From assembly GCA_946413245.1 (NCBI GenBank), contig CAMKJS010000001.1, positions 55,612-119,611 of the forward strand: a DNA stretch of 64,000 bases. The letters are read 5' to 3'. This document shows, in pieces, positions 1-8,820 of the stretch; positions within the stretch are counted from its first letter, which is position 1, and each line of letters starts with the position of its first letter. The notes under the pieces are model-generated. The model ran no database searches. It saw only the letters and a list, made by a program, of their open reading frames with translations, and was not told where the DNA came from. This stretch comes from an uncultured Clostridia bacterium. GTDB lineage: Bacteria > Bacillota > Clostridia > Christensenellales > Aristaeellaceae. Position numbers and translations under genes: made by a program.

Positions 1-2660
1 GCTGGCGGATCAACTGGATCCGCCCCGGTTTCTATACGATTTCCGTGGAAGCGCCGGACGGGATGATGTTCGCCCGCTACAGCAAGACGGGCGGAAACAA
101 GCGCTCCATCTTCTCCGGAGACGACGTCAAAGGCGCCCGGACCATCGACACGAACGACAAGGAAAACAAGGAGAACCAGAATATCGGATTTATCTGGTCC
201 GCCAGAGTGGTAGGCCGCTGCTTCCTGGACGCGAACTACAACGGCCTGTACGACGAGGGTGAGCAGCCCCTGGCCGGCGTCAAGGTAACGGCGATCAAGC
301 AGGCGAAGGACGAAGAAGTGGAAGTGACCTTCTCCGCGGCGGACGGAACCTACCTGCTGGACGGCCTGCGGGGCAATACCTACAAGATCCGCGCGGTTCT
401 GCCGGCGGACGGCGTGAACTTCACCCGGGTGGTTACCGATCCGCTGGGCAATCACTTCCAGGCCCGGCCGGACCGGCGCGAGAACTTCTGGGAGAATTTC
501 ACCCTGCAGGAAGGCGAGCAGAAGACAGTGAACGTAGGCGCGATCTATCCCGCCACGGTGACCGGTACCGTCTATATGGACGACGACTTCTCCGCTGACA
601 TGAACGGCAAGGAAAAGATCGTGTCCGGCTTCCTGGTGTCGCTGGCGAACGAGGACGGCGAAATCGTCGCCTCCGACAAGACCAGCATCAAGGGCAAGTA
701 CGAGCTGACCGGCATCGCGCCCGGTAACTACAGCCTGCGGGTGACCGCCCTCAGCGGATACGCTTTTACGCGGCAGGGCGAAGGCAACGTGATTCTGAAC
801 CGGACCGGCGGCGAGGGGTATTCCGAGTTTTTCCCGGTTGCGCTGGGCGAGGAAATCACGGGAATGGACATCGGCATGATTCTGCCGGCCGTGCTGCGGG
901 GATCTGTCTTCGCGGACCGGAACGACAACGGCCTGCAGGATTCGGACGAAGCCGGCTTCGCGGGGACGACCGTGAAGCTGCTGCGGGAGGACGGCACGGA
1001 AGCCTTCCGGGCGGAGATCGGCGAAGACGGAGCCTTCCTCTTTGACGCGGTGATGCCCGGCAGCTACTGCCTGGAATACACGATTCCGGACGGCGCCATT
1101 TTCGCGAAGACGGCGGCAGGCGGCAACCGGATCGAAGGCGAAGGAAATACCGGCCGGGGCGGCTGGTTGAATATTCGCTCCGGTGATTCCCTGACGGCGG
1201 ACCTCTGCGGCGCGCTGACGCTGGGCAAAATCAGCGGAATCGCGTTCGCCGATCCGGAGGCGGACGGCGTTCCGGGAGACGGAAACGCGCTGCTTTCCGG
1301 GGTGGCGATTACCCTGACGCCCGGACGGGCGGACCTGGAAGCGGTCACCGTAACCACCGGGGAGGACGGCGCATTCACGCTGGAAAACCTGCATCCGGAT
1401 ACGTATCAGCTGACGGTGAGCGCGCCGGAAGGCCGGGTGATCAGCCGGACGGACCGGCTGGACCTGCCCCTGGAGCCCGGGAAAGACGAGCAGACGGTTT
1501 CCCTGACGGTGGAGATGGGCCAGGAACGGAACGGCCAGGAGATCGGCTGCGTTCTGCCGGCAGGCCTGAAAGGCCGCGTCTGGCTGGACGAAAACAACAA
1601 CGGCGTCTATGACGACGGGGAAGCGACGCCCAAGGGCATCGTCATCACCGTGACGGACGATCAGAACGGCAGCGTGTTCAGCAAGCTCAAAACCGATAAG
1701 AAGGGACGCTTCGAAACCGCGGGAATGATTCCCGGCAGCTTCTCCCTGTCCTGCGAAATGGACGAGGACATGATGGAAGCGAAGGAAGGCGACAGCGACT
1801 TCACCCGGGACGGAAACCGGCTGGTGATGGAGCATATCACGCTGGGCGAGAACGAAACCCGGAAGGGAATCATGATGGGCTTCGTCCGCTTCACCTCCAT
1901 GGGCGGCAGCGCGTGGATCGACCGGGGAGAAGGCCGGGAGCCGCTGCCCGGCGTCGAGGTACTGCTGCTGGACGAGCAGGGGAACACTGTACAGACCATG
2001 ACCACCGGCGAGGACGGAGACTACCTGTTCAGCAGGCTGATGCCCGGCACCTATGTGATCGAAAGCCGGATGCCGTCGGGCTCCATCGCCGTGGATCCGC
2101 AGGACGAGCGCCTGCAGAACGGCTTCACCTCCATCGCGGTGCATACCTCCGGGCGGACCGGAACCTCCGATCCCATCGAGCTGAAGATGGGTGGCGACCT
2201 GACCGGCCTGGATGTGGGCTGCGTGCTTTCCGGGCGGCTTGGCGACGTGTGCTGGCTGGATCTGAACAAGGACGGGCTGCAGGACAACGACGAGCCCGGC
2301 ATCCCGAACGTGCGGATCGAGCTGCTGCGCAACGGGGAAACCGTGGCGGAAACCGTGACCGATCAGTACGGCTTCTACCGCTTCGACGATATCTATCCCG
2401 CCGTGTACACGCTGCGGGTGACGGCGCCGAAGGAGGTCCGGCCCACGAAACAGCGTCCGGACGTGCGCCTGATTTCTTCCGTGCTGGAGGAGACGGACGA
2501 CACGACGTGCCTGTCCATCGAGCTGACGGTGGAAAGCGGGCGGGCGAACTACAACGCGGACCTGGGCTTCATCTGCCGCAAGGCGGGCGTGCTGCCGGCC
2601 GGAGTCGGAATGGGAAAGACCCAGGACTGGACGCCTTATAAGAGTTCGGAGGAAGAATGA
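1..2660 (+). CDS. SdrD B-like repeat surface protein (5' end outside window)
   Basis: The frame is open from the first bases of the window (ending ...PGFYTISVEAPDG), so the start codon lies upstream and this is a 3' part of about 885 residues. It consists of seven repeats of about 110-120 residues. Most open with a Ca-binding-like signature such as LDANYNGLYDEGE, ADRNDNGLQDSDE or LDLNKDGLQDNDE, and end with a PGxYxL strand. This is the Cna-B/SdrD B-like fold that forms rigid stalks on Gram-positive surface proteins. The C-terminus (…WTPYKSSEEE) has no LPXTG motif, membrane helix or charged tail, so how it is anchored is not visible. The stop overlaps the start of the VanW-domain gene (ATGA), indicating translational coupling. 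Role in adhesion or cell envelope is inference. Confidence 0.85.
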   Translation, partial: WRINWIRPGFYTISVEAPDGMMFARYSKTGGNKRSIFSGDDVKGARTIDTNDKENKENQNIGFIWSARVVGRCFLDANYNGLYDEGEQPLAGVKVTAIKQAKDEEVEVTFSAADGTYLLDGLRGNTYKIRAVLPADGVNFTRVVTDPLGNHFQARPDRRENFWENFTLQEGEQKTVNVGAIYPATVTGTVYMDDDFSADMNGKEKIVSGFLVSLANEDGEIVASDKTSIKGKYELTGIAPGNYSLRVTALSGYAFTRQGEGNVILNRTGGEGYSEFFPVALGEEITGMDIGMILPAVLRGSVFADRNDNGLQDSDEAGFAGTTVKLLREDGTEAFRAEIGEDGAFLFDAVMPGSYCLEYTIPDGAIFAKTAAGGNRIEGEGNTGRGGWLNIRSGDSLTADLCGALTLGKISGIAFADPEADGVPGDGNALLSGVAITLTPGRADLEAVTVTTGEDGAFTLENLHPDTYQLTVSAPEGRVISRTDRLDLPLEPGKDEQTVSLTVEMGQERNGQEIGCVLPAGLKGRVWLDENNNGVYDDGEATPKGIVITVTDDQNGSVFSKLKTDKKGRFETAGMIPGSFSLSCEMDEDMMEAKEGDSDFTRDGNRLVMEHITLGENETRKGIMMGFVRFTSMGGSAWIDRGEGREPLPGVEVLLLDEQGNTVQTMTTGEDGDYLFSRLMPGTYVIESRMPSGSIAVDPQDERLQNGFTSIAVHTSGRTGTSDPIELKMGGDLTGLDVGCVLSGRLGDVCWLDLNKDGLQDNDEPGIPNVRIELLRNGETVAETVTDQYGFYRFDDIYPAVYTLRVTAPKEVRPTKQRPDVRLISSVLEETDDTTCLSIELTVESGRANYNADLGFICRKAGVLPAGVGMGKTQDWTPYKSSEEE

Positions 2661-3823
2661 AGATGAGGATGAGAAGACTGATCTGCGCGGCGCTCTGCCT
2701 GTGCCTGCTGTGGAGCTTCTGCGTGCCGGCGCTGGCGGCGAAGAAGGCGGAGGACGAGCTGTCCGAGCAGGAAAAGGAAGAGCTGAATGAGCTGGAAGGC
2801 GAAGACGAAAGCATGTACGCCTTCGAGGGAAACAAATACGAGGAAAAGACCAAGGAAGATTTCAACAAGAATTCTCCGGCGGTCTATCGGGGAACCCTGC
2901 GGACCGGCTACAGCATCTTCACCGAGAAGGACGTCAAGAGCAAGCGCCTTTTCAAGCCGAAAAAGGATACGAAGGTGGATATCCTGTATGTCGGGCTGGT
3001 GTGGATGATCGTCCGCTACGACAAATATATCGGATATTCCAAGCGGGAATGGTTCAGGCTTTCCTTCGAAACGCTGGATCCGGAGCATACGGCGCCGCTG
3101 AACGTGCAGAAGCATCAGTATCTGGCCACGACCGCCAAAGCCTGCCACGTGCGGAAAACCATGGATAAGACGCCCGGGGAAGAGGACGACGGCAACAACT
3201 GGGTCATCCTGAACCCAGGCACCCGGATCAGCATCTGGAAGTTCTACGAAGGCTGGGCCATGGTCAACTATATGCGCAGCTACGGCTATATCGATCCCAA
3301 TGAGCTGACGGATCTGATCCCGGTCTCTCCCACGGACGAGGAGCTGTATGAGGACAGTCCCATTGCCGCCTACACCAGCTATTACAAGCTGACCAAGTCG
3401 GAAACGAACATCAGCCGGATCCATAACATCAAGATCGGCTGCGGGTATGTGTCCCAGACGCTGCAGCCCGGGCAGGAGTTCGACGCCAACAAGGTCATGG
3501 GTCCCTATAACCCCCGGAAGGGTTACCAGAAAGCGCCCGTGCTGGTGGAAGGGGCGGCGGTGCCCGGATACGGCGGCGGAACCTGCCAGGTGTCCAGCAC
3601 GCTGTATAACGTGCTGATTCAGCTGCCCAACATCCAGATTACGATGCGCAGACCCCACGGCGGCGGCGGCGCCAGCTATCTGCCGATTCACTGCGACGCC
3701 GCGGTGGGCAACGATTATCTGAACCTGAAATTCGTGAACCGCTACGATTTCCCGATCCGCATCGTCGGCGAATCCCAGAGCGACGGCGCCCTGCTGATGC
3801 TGATCTACCGGGCCCACGAATAA
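2657..3823 (+). CDS. Secreted VanW-domain protein
   Basis: 388 residues. It starts with a signal peptide (MKMRMRRLICAALCLCLLW, cleavage near ALA-AKK). An acidic, Lys/Glu-rich stretch follows, then two SH3-like segments (about residues 75-120 and 155-215). The C-terminal third is a VanW domain, recognised by NIKIGCGYVSQTLQPGQEF, GYGGGTCQVSSTLYN and RRPHGGGGASYLP. VanW domains occur in many secreted Clostridia proteins; their biochemical activity is unknown, and the name does not imply vancomycin resistance. The gene overlaps the upstream SdrD-repeat gene by 4 nt and has GGAGG just before the ATG, so the two are probably made together and may act on the same envelope structure (inference). Confidence 0.85.
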   Translation: MKMRMRRLICAALCLCLLWSFCVPALAAKKAEDELSEQEKEELNELEGEDESMYAFEGNKYEEKTKEDFNKNSPAVYRGTLRTGYSIFTEKDVKSKRLFKPKKDTKVDILYVGLVWMIVRYDKYIGYSKREWFRLSFETLDPEHTAPLNVQKHQYLATTAKACHVRKTMDKTPGEEDDGNNWVILNPGTRISIWKFYEGWAMVNYMRSYGYIDPNELTDLIPVSPTDEELYEDSPIAAYTSYYKLTKSETNISRIHNIKIGCGYVSQTLQPGQEFDANKVMGPYNPRKGYQKAPVLVEGAAVPGYGGGTCQVSSTLYNVLIQLPNIQITMRRPHGGGGASYLPIHCDAAVGNDYLNLKFVNRYDFPIRIVGESQSDGALLMLIYRAHE

Positions 3824-3852
3824 GCGGAATCCGAATAAAACGGAATCAAAAA

Positions 3853-3882
3853 ACGAACGCCCCTCTCCGGAGGGGCGTTCAT
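3853..3882 (-). terminator. Rho-independent terminator of the pepT unit
   Basis: Perfect inverted repeat GAACGCCCCT/AGGGGCGTTC (3855-3880) with a short loop. On the minus strand it is followed by a T-run (AAAAAA at 3848-3853 on plus). It sits between convergent genes and may also slow transcription from the VanW side, where the T-run is poor. Confidence 0.8.
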
Positions 3883-3905
3883 GTGTTTCAGATCAGTCAG
3901 CCGGC

Positions 3906-5105
3906 TCAGGCGCTCCGCACCAGGGTTTCCAGCACTTCCGTCATTTTCTCCATGGCCTGCACCGTAATCAGCTCCTTGCGGCCGTGGAAATTGTATCCGC
4001 CGGTGGACAGATTCGGGCAGGGAAGCCCGCGGAAGGAGAGGGAGGCGCCGTCCGTGCCGCCCCGGATGGGCATGGTCACGGGCTGTACGCCGCAGGCGAG
4101 GAAAGCGTCCCGGGCTTTTTCCAGAATGGCTGGGTGCTTCTCTACGATTTCCCGCATATTCCGGTAGGAATCCCGGAGCTCCACGGTTACGGTGCCCTCC
4201 CCGTACCGGCTGTTCAGGAAAGCGGCGATTTCCGGCATGCGCTGCTTCCGGGCGGCGAAGCGCTCCGCGTCGTGGTCCCGGATGATATAGCGAAGCTCGG
4301 CTTCCTCCTCGTCGCCGCGCATATCCATCAGATGATAGAAGCCCTCATAACCTTCGGTATGCTCCGGGCGTTCCCAGGGCGGAAGGAGACCGGCGAATTC
4401 CATGGCGATCAGGGCTGCGTTCTTCATCTGGTTCTTCGCGGAACCGGGATGAATGCTGACACCCCGAACCAATACCCGGCAGGACGCGGCGTTGAAGCAC
4501 TCGTATTCCAGCTCTCCGAGGGCGCCGCCGTCCACCGTATAGCCGTAATCCGCGCCGAAGTGCTCCAGATCGAAATGCTCCGTGCCCCGGCCGATTTCCT
4601 CGTCCGGCGTAAAGGCGATACAGACGCGGCAGTGATCCGGCGCGTCCGGCCCGGTCAGGCGCTGGCACAGGGTCATGATTTCCGCCACTCCGGCTTTGTC
4701 GTCCGCCCCGAGCACGGAATCCCCGGAGGTGACGATCAGATCCTGCCCTGCCAGGGAGGGAAGGAAATCGAACCCTTCGATCACGACGCCGCTGTCCAGC
4801 GTAACGGGACCGCCGTCATACTGCCGGATGATCCGGGGCCGGGTCGGGCCCTTCACGGCATCGGAGGTATCCATGTGGGCGATGAGCCCCACAGCAGGGT
4901 GCTCCGGACGACCTTTGGCGGGAATGGTGCCGTATACGTAGCCGAATTCGTCCATCCGGGCGTCAGCGACGCCCATTTCCCGGAGCTCCCGGGCCAGCAT
5001 CTCTCCCAGCACCTTCTGATTCGGCGTGGAAGGACTGGTTTCGCTGCGGTCGGAGGACGTGGTTTCCACTGAAACATAATTCAGAAAGCGCTCAGTGACG
5101 GTCAT
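3906..5105 (-). CDS. pepT: Peptidase T (tripeptide aminopeptidase, M20B)
   Basis: 399 residues, close to the usual length of about 408. Removes N-terminal residues from tripeptides in the cytoplasm. The M20 metal site is intact: HMDTSDA near residue 77, GADDKAG (bridging Asp), TPDEEIGRG (catalytic Glu pair), and the late motif PIRGGTDGASLS. Peptidase T signatures include the N-terminal RFLNYVSVETTS and GGYNFHG near the end. The start chosen is the ATG at 5105, which has an AGGAGAG ribosome binding site; the frame stays open upstream without another good site. It lies 40 bp downstream of the rhodanese-HTH gene on the same strand and probably shares its promoter. Confidence 0.93.
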   Translation of the reverse strand: MTVTERFLNYVSVETTSSDRSETSPSTPNQKVLGEMLARELREMGVADARMDEFGYVYGTIPAKGRPEHPAVGLIAHMDTSDAVKGPTRPRIIRQYDGGPVTLDSGVVIEGFDFLPSLAGQDLIVTSGDSVLGADDKAGVAEIMTLCQRLTGPDAPDHCRVCIAFTPDEEIGRGTEHFDLEHFGADYGYTVDGGALGELEYECFNAASCRVLVRGVSIHPGSAKNQMKNAALIAMEFAGLLPPWERPEHTEGYEGFYHLMDMRGDEEEAELRYIIRDHDAERFAARKQRMPEIAAFLNSRYGEGTVTVELRDSYRNMREIVEKHPAILEKARDAFLACGVQPVTMPIRGGTDGASLSFRGLPCPNLSTGGYNFHGRKELITVQAMEKMTEVLETLVRSA

Positions 5106-5145
5106 GCTTTTCTCTCCTGTCTGATCCGATACGGTTCCTTCGTGT

Positions 5146-6165
5146 TTACAGGTCAAATTCTCCGGATTCGTCCCCCCGCGTCCAGACGGCTTTTTTCTCA
5201 TCCAGCCGGATGCTGAGGGTTTCCGCTTCTCCCGCGCGGGCCAGAATGTCCGCCAGGCTGTAGGCGCTTCCGTCTCCGCTGAGCAGTTCCACCGCGGGGA
5301 GATATACTTTCTTCGGTTTCCGGGGTTTTGCGGCGCCGGAGGCCTTCCGCCCTCTCCGGGGCTTTTCTTCCGCCACGGTTTCGGCGGCTTCCGCCGTGTC
5401 CCCGGCCTTCGCGGCGCGCTTTCCGGCCTTTCCCTCTTTTTCAGGCAGGATCAGCTCGACGCCGAAGGCGGCCTGGATTCTGTCCAGAATCTTCCGGCTG
5501 GGATTGCTCCGGCCGGTTTCGTAATGGCCGACCGCCGTGCCTGAAATCCCGACGATGGAGCCGAACCCGTCCTGCGAGAGACGGAAGGCGGAACGAAGCT
5601 CCTTAACGGAGGTGAATTTCTTCTTTTTCCGGCCGGCTCCGGGGGCTTTCACGACCGGCTTGTCAGGCAGCTCTTCCGCCGGCGCGGGGGGCGTATCCAC
5701 CACCTGCACGTGATAGATCTGGCGGATTTTTTCGGCGGAGGCGGCGGAGATCTTCTGCCTCCCGGTTTCATAGGCCGAAACCGTCACCGTGCTCAGCCCG
5801 ATGCTCTTTGCGAAATCGGCCTGCTTCAGGTTCCGCTGCGCCCGCAGTTCCTTGATGGTCATGGTCGGATCGGTGGTTTCTCCGGTGTAGAAAGCGATCC
5901 CTCCGATATCGCGCGCTTCCGAATATCCTCTGGAGGAAAGCATGGCGGCAGCCTGGCTGCTGCGCTTTCCGTTATAGCAGTACAGAAAGATGGGCGTCCG
6001 GAATGTTGCCACCGTGCGGATTTCCTCACGCAGGGCGGCATAGGGGATGTTGATGGCGCCGGGCACGTGGCTGTTCAGATAGTCTTCCTTTTCCCGCAGG
6101 TCGATCAGCAGCGCCCCGGGCGTCTGGCGGTACAACTCCAGGCCTTCATTGATATCGATTTCCAC
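5146..6165 (-). CDS. Rhodanese-like domain fused to two HTH (XRE) domains
   Basis: 339 residues. Residues about 5-95 form a rhodanese-like domain with the active-site loop CYNGKRSS (Cys present) and the opening ALLIDLREKEDY. Two XRE-type helix-turn-helix domains follow: about 105-160 (MTIKELRAQRNLKQADFAK…GRQKIS) and about 190-245 (SVKELRSAFRLSQDGF…GRSNPS). A Lys/Arg/Ala-rich linker leads to a short C-terminal region related to DUF2442-style tails. The start is the GTG at 6165, with a perfect AGGAGG (6175-6180) 9 nt away; the ATG at 6186 lies upstream of that site. Likely a sulfur- or redox-responsive DNA-binding regulator (inference from the fusion). It precedes pepT on the same transcript. 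Confidence 0.8.
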   Translation of the reverse strand: MEIDINEGLELYRQTPGALLIDLREKEDYLNSHVPGAINIPYAALREEIRTVATFRTPIFLYCYNGKRSSQAAAMLSSRGYSEARDIGGIAFYTGETTDPTMTIKELRAQRNLKQADFAKSIGLSTVTVSAYETGRQKISAASAEKIRQIYHVQVVDTPPAPAEELPDKPVVKAPGAGRKKKKFTSVKELRSAFRLSQDGFGSIVGISGTAVGHYETGRSNPSRKILDRIQAAFGVELILPEKEGKAGKRAAKAGDTAEAAETVAEEKPRRGRKASGAAKPRKPKKVYLPAVELLSGDGSAYSLADILARAGEAETLSIRLDEKKAVWTRGDESGEFDL

Positions 6166-6318
6166 GATCTGATTCCTCCTTCGCATCCGGATGGTATCCG
6201 TTAGCAAATCTTGTCATATGTTCATATCACCGGCAGCAGACTGCAGGAATGACCGGATCTCGTTCAATTCAATCATTATTCGACCTTCTGACCGGCGCGA
6301 TATTTTCGGAACGAATGG

Positions 6319-6347
6319 ATTATAGCACGGGAAAACGCATTCGTCTA
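6319..6347 (-). promoter_or_regulatory. Promoter of the rhodanese-HTH/pepT unit
   Basis: On the minus strand: -10 TATAAT (6319-6324) preceded by TGC, an extended -10, with TAGACG (6342-6347) as -35 at 17 bp spacing. This implies a 5' untranslated region of about 145 nt, which holds a possible 20-codon reading frame ending at 6214 that I could not support as a gene. Confidence 0.6.
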
Positions 6348-6449
6348 TGCGTTTTTTGCGGTATTTATCTGAAAAAAGTAAAAAATTGGCAACCTTGTCC
6401 GGATCACAAAAATGTTCGGCCGTTTCTGTAAGAAATGACACAGTTTGAC

Positions 6450-6478
6450 TTGATTTTGACAGCGGTTTCAACTATTAT
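6450..6478 (+). promoter_or_regulatory. Promoter of the BspA-like protein gene
   Basis: TTGATT (6450-6455), 17 bp, TATTAT (6473-6478). The 6166-6592 gap thus holds divergent promoters and a leader of about 105 nt before the 6593 start; nothing else is recognised in it. Confidence 0.5.
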
Positions 6479-6592
6479 AAAATCAGCTGACGGAACATGA
6501 AACGGGCCTCTGACACCGGAATACCCATGACGATGGAGAAATCCGGGGAAAGCGGACCGTTCACCCGCAAGGGAAATGGAGGAAGGACTGTT

Positions 6593-8719
6593 ATGAAAAA
6601 AGGAACCTGGGTACTTTTCCTGACGGCGCTGCTGCTGACGACGGCGCTGTGTTTCTGCGCCGCGGCGGACGAGCTGATTCTTCCCGCGTCTCTCAAAGAG
6701 ATTCCCGAGTACGCGTTCGCGGGCGACACCAGTATTGTGAACGTAGTGATTCCGAAGTCGGTGACGTCCATCGGCAAGGGAGCATTCGAGGGCTGCACGA
6801 ACCTGGAAACCGTGCAGTTCGGGGAAGGCCTGAAAACCATCGGCGAAGCTGCGTTTAAAAACTGCACCTCCCTTCGGGACGCCGGCAGCATCGAAGACGC
6901 GAAGGGCCTGGAAACAATCGGAAATTATGCCTTCGAAAACTGCGCGGCGCTGAGCGGCTTCTTCCTTCCGGATAATATTCAGTCCATCGGCTACGACGCG
7001 TTCAAGGGAACGTTCAGGGAAGTGCACAGCAGCGAATTCCGCCCCATGCTGAACGCCAATACCCAGACGATGCAGGCGGCGCTTGCGTCGTTCGTACATT
7101 ACGATATCTGGTTTGACGATTATCATCTGTTTGTGGACAAAATGCCGGAGAACATGGAGTTCCCCGGTTCCCTCGCGGTGACCAACAGCTTCACCTTCGA
7201 GAAGGATGGGGCGGAAACCAAACCGACCGTGATCGAGATTCCGGAAGGGTTTGAAGCGATCGCCAACGGCGCGATCGGCAACCCGGAAGGCGGGTTCAAC
7301 TCCCTGCGGGAAGTGAAACTGCCCGCGTCCCTGACCAAACTGGGTTCCGGGGCATTCGAAAACTGTACTGCGCTGGAGACCGTCAACCTGGAGAATATCC
7401 AATACATCGGCGAAGCGGCGTTCAAAAACTGCACCTCCCTGAAGGATATTCAGAGCATCGAGAACGCGAAGGGCCTGGAAGAGATCGGCAATTACGCATT
7501 CGAGAACTGCGCAGCGCTGAACGGCTTCTACCTTCCGGACAATATTCAGGTCATCGGATTCGATGCGTTCAAGGGAACATTTACGGAAGTGCACAGCAAC
7601 GAATTCCGCCCCATGCTGAATGCCAACACCCGGACGATGCATGCGGCGCTCGCGTCCTTCGTGCATTACGATATCTGGTTTGACGATTATCACCTGTTTG
7701 TGGATATCATGCCTGAGAACATGGAGTTCCCCGGTTCCCTCGCGGTAACCAACAGCTTCACCTTCGAGAAGGACGGAGCGGAAACCAAACCGACCGTGAT
7801 CGAGATTCCGGAAGGATTCGAGGCCATCAGCAACGGCGCGATCGGCGGGATGATTACCGTGCGGGAAGTGAAACTGCCCGCGACCCTGACGAAACTGGGT
7901 TCCTGGGCATTCGAAAACTGTACAGCGCTGGAGACCGTCAACCTGGAGAATATCCAATACATCGGCGAAGCGACATTCAAAAACTGCGTCTCGCTGAAGG
8001 ATATTGCGCTCAGCGATCATCTGGAATCCATCGGTGACTATGCGTTCGAGAACTGCACCTCCCTGAATGAATTGTCTGTGCCGGACAACGTGCAGGCCAT
8101 CGGATACAGCGCCTTCAACGGTACGTTCAACAATCTGCGCCCCCATGTGAACGCGAACACGCCGGCGATGGACGCGGCACTGAGATCCTTCTGCCATTAT
8201 GATTTCTGGTATGACGACTATCATCTGTGGATCGACAATCTGGTCGGCGATCAGCCGTATTCCGGCTATCTGTGCGTCACCAACAGCTTCACCTACTTCA
8301 AGGACGGCGCGGAAACCCGGCCGACCGTGATCGAAATCCCCAACGGCATCGAGTGCATCTATACCGGGGCTATCGGCAACCCGGAGGGCGGGCTGGATAC
8401 CCTGCGGGAAGTCAGGCTGCCCGCTTCCGTCGGGATCATCGCCGACGGCGGATTCGAGGACTGCACCGGGCTGCAGACCATCAACCTGGAGCATGTTTTC
8501 GTGATCGGAGACAACGCCTTCAAAAACTGCCGTTCGATGGGCGAAATCACCCTGGGGCAGGCAACCGGCGACGTGGAGATGGACGGCGGCTACAAAGGCA
8601 TCGGCGGGAACGCCTTCGAGGGATGCACCTCCCTGAGCCTGCGGGTCGTTGAGGGAACCTACGCGGAGAGCTACGCGAAGGAGCATAACATTCCCTATAC
8701 CACCTATACCGTGGAATAA
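6593..8719 (+). CDS. Secreted BspA-like leucine-rich-repeat protein with large internal duplications
   Basis: 708 residues. Signal peptide MKKGTWVLFLTALLLTTALC…AAA, then LRR_5 (BspA/TpLRR) units of the form xIGxxAFxNCTSLxxxxLPxxLxxI. The LRR blocks alternate with a non-LRR spacer (RPMLNANT…VHYDIWFDDYHLFVD…VTNSFTFEKDGAETKPTVIEIPEG), and the LRR-plus-spacer unit occurs three times. The first two copies are offset by exactly 567 bp; the third is diverged. There is no LPXTG, SLH or transmembrane anchor. Such proteins are usually secreted or surface adhesins (family knowledge). The start is the ATG at 6593 (GGAGGAAGG upstream); an upstream in-frame ATG at 6497 has no signal peptide directly behind it. 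It is a single-gene transcript between its own promoter and terminator. Confidence 0.85.
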   Translation: MKKGTWVLFLTALLLTTALCFCAAADELILPASLKEIPEYAFAGDTSIVNVVIPKSVTSIGKGAFEGCTNLETVQFGEGLKTIGEAAFKNCTSLRDAGSIEDAKGLETIGNYAFENCAALSGFFLPDNIQSIGYDAFKGTFREVHSSEFRPMLNANTQTMQAALASFVHYDIWFDDYHLFVDKMPENMEFPGSLAVTNSFTFEKDGAETKPTVIEIPEGFEAIANGAIGNPEGGFNSLREVKLPASLTKLGSGAFENCTALETVNLENIQYIGEAAFKNCTSLKDIQSIENAKGLEEIGNYAFENCAALNGFYLPDNIQVIGFDAFKGTFTEVHSNEFRPMLNANTRTMHAALASFVHYDIWFDDYHLFVDIMPENMEFPGSLAVTNSFTFEKDGAETKPTVIEIPEGFEAISNGAIGGMITVREVKLPATLTKLGSWAFENCTALETVNLENIQYIGEATFKNCVSLKDIALSDHLESIGDYAFENCTSLNELSVPDNVQAIGYSAFNGTFNNLRPHVNANTPAMDAALRSFCHYDFWYDDYHLWIDNLVGDQPYSGYLCVTNSFTYFKDGAETRPTVIEIPNGIECIYTGAIGNPEGGLDTLREVRLPASVGIIADGGFEDCTGLQTINLEHVFVIGDNAFKNCRSMGEITLGQATGDVEMDGGYKGIGGNAFEGCTSLSLRVVEGTYAESYAKEHNIPYTTYTVE

Positions 8720-8737
8720 TACAGAAGAAACAGAACG

Positions 8738-8770
8738 GGGCCGCGGAATACCGCGGCCCGGCTTTTCTTT
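8738..8770 (+). terminator. Terminator of the BspA-like gene
   Basis: Perfect GGGCCGCGG-AATA-CCGCGGCCC hairpin followed by GGCTTTTCTTTC. Confidence 0.85.
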
Positions 8771-8820
8771 CTCCGGGAAGTATGGTAGAATAGCCCATCA
8801 TGTTTTGAAGGAGCAGGCGT

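Noticed and set aside
2657..3823. Vancomycin resistance from the VanW and VanZ domains
   Set aside because: No vanH, vanA/B ligase, vanX or VanRS two-component genes are present; these domains are widespread in non-resistant Firmicutes.
6214..6276. A 20-codon frame (MIELNEIRSFLQSAAGDMNI) in the leader of the rhodanese-HTH gene
   Set aside because: Weak ribosome site and no regulatory-codon run or terminator/antiterminator structure; could be chance in a leader of about 145 nt.
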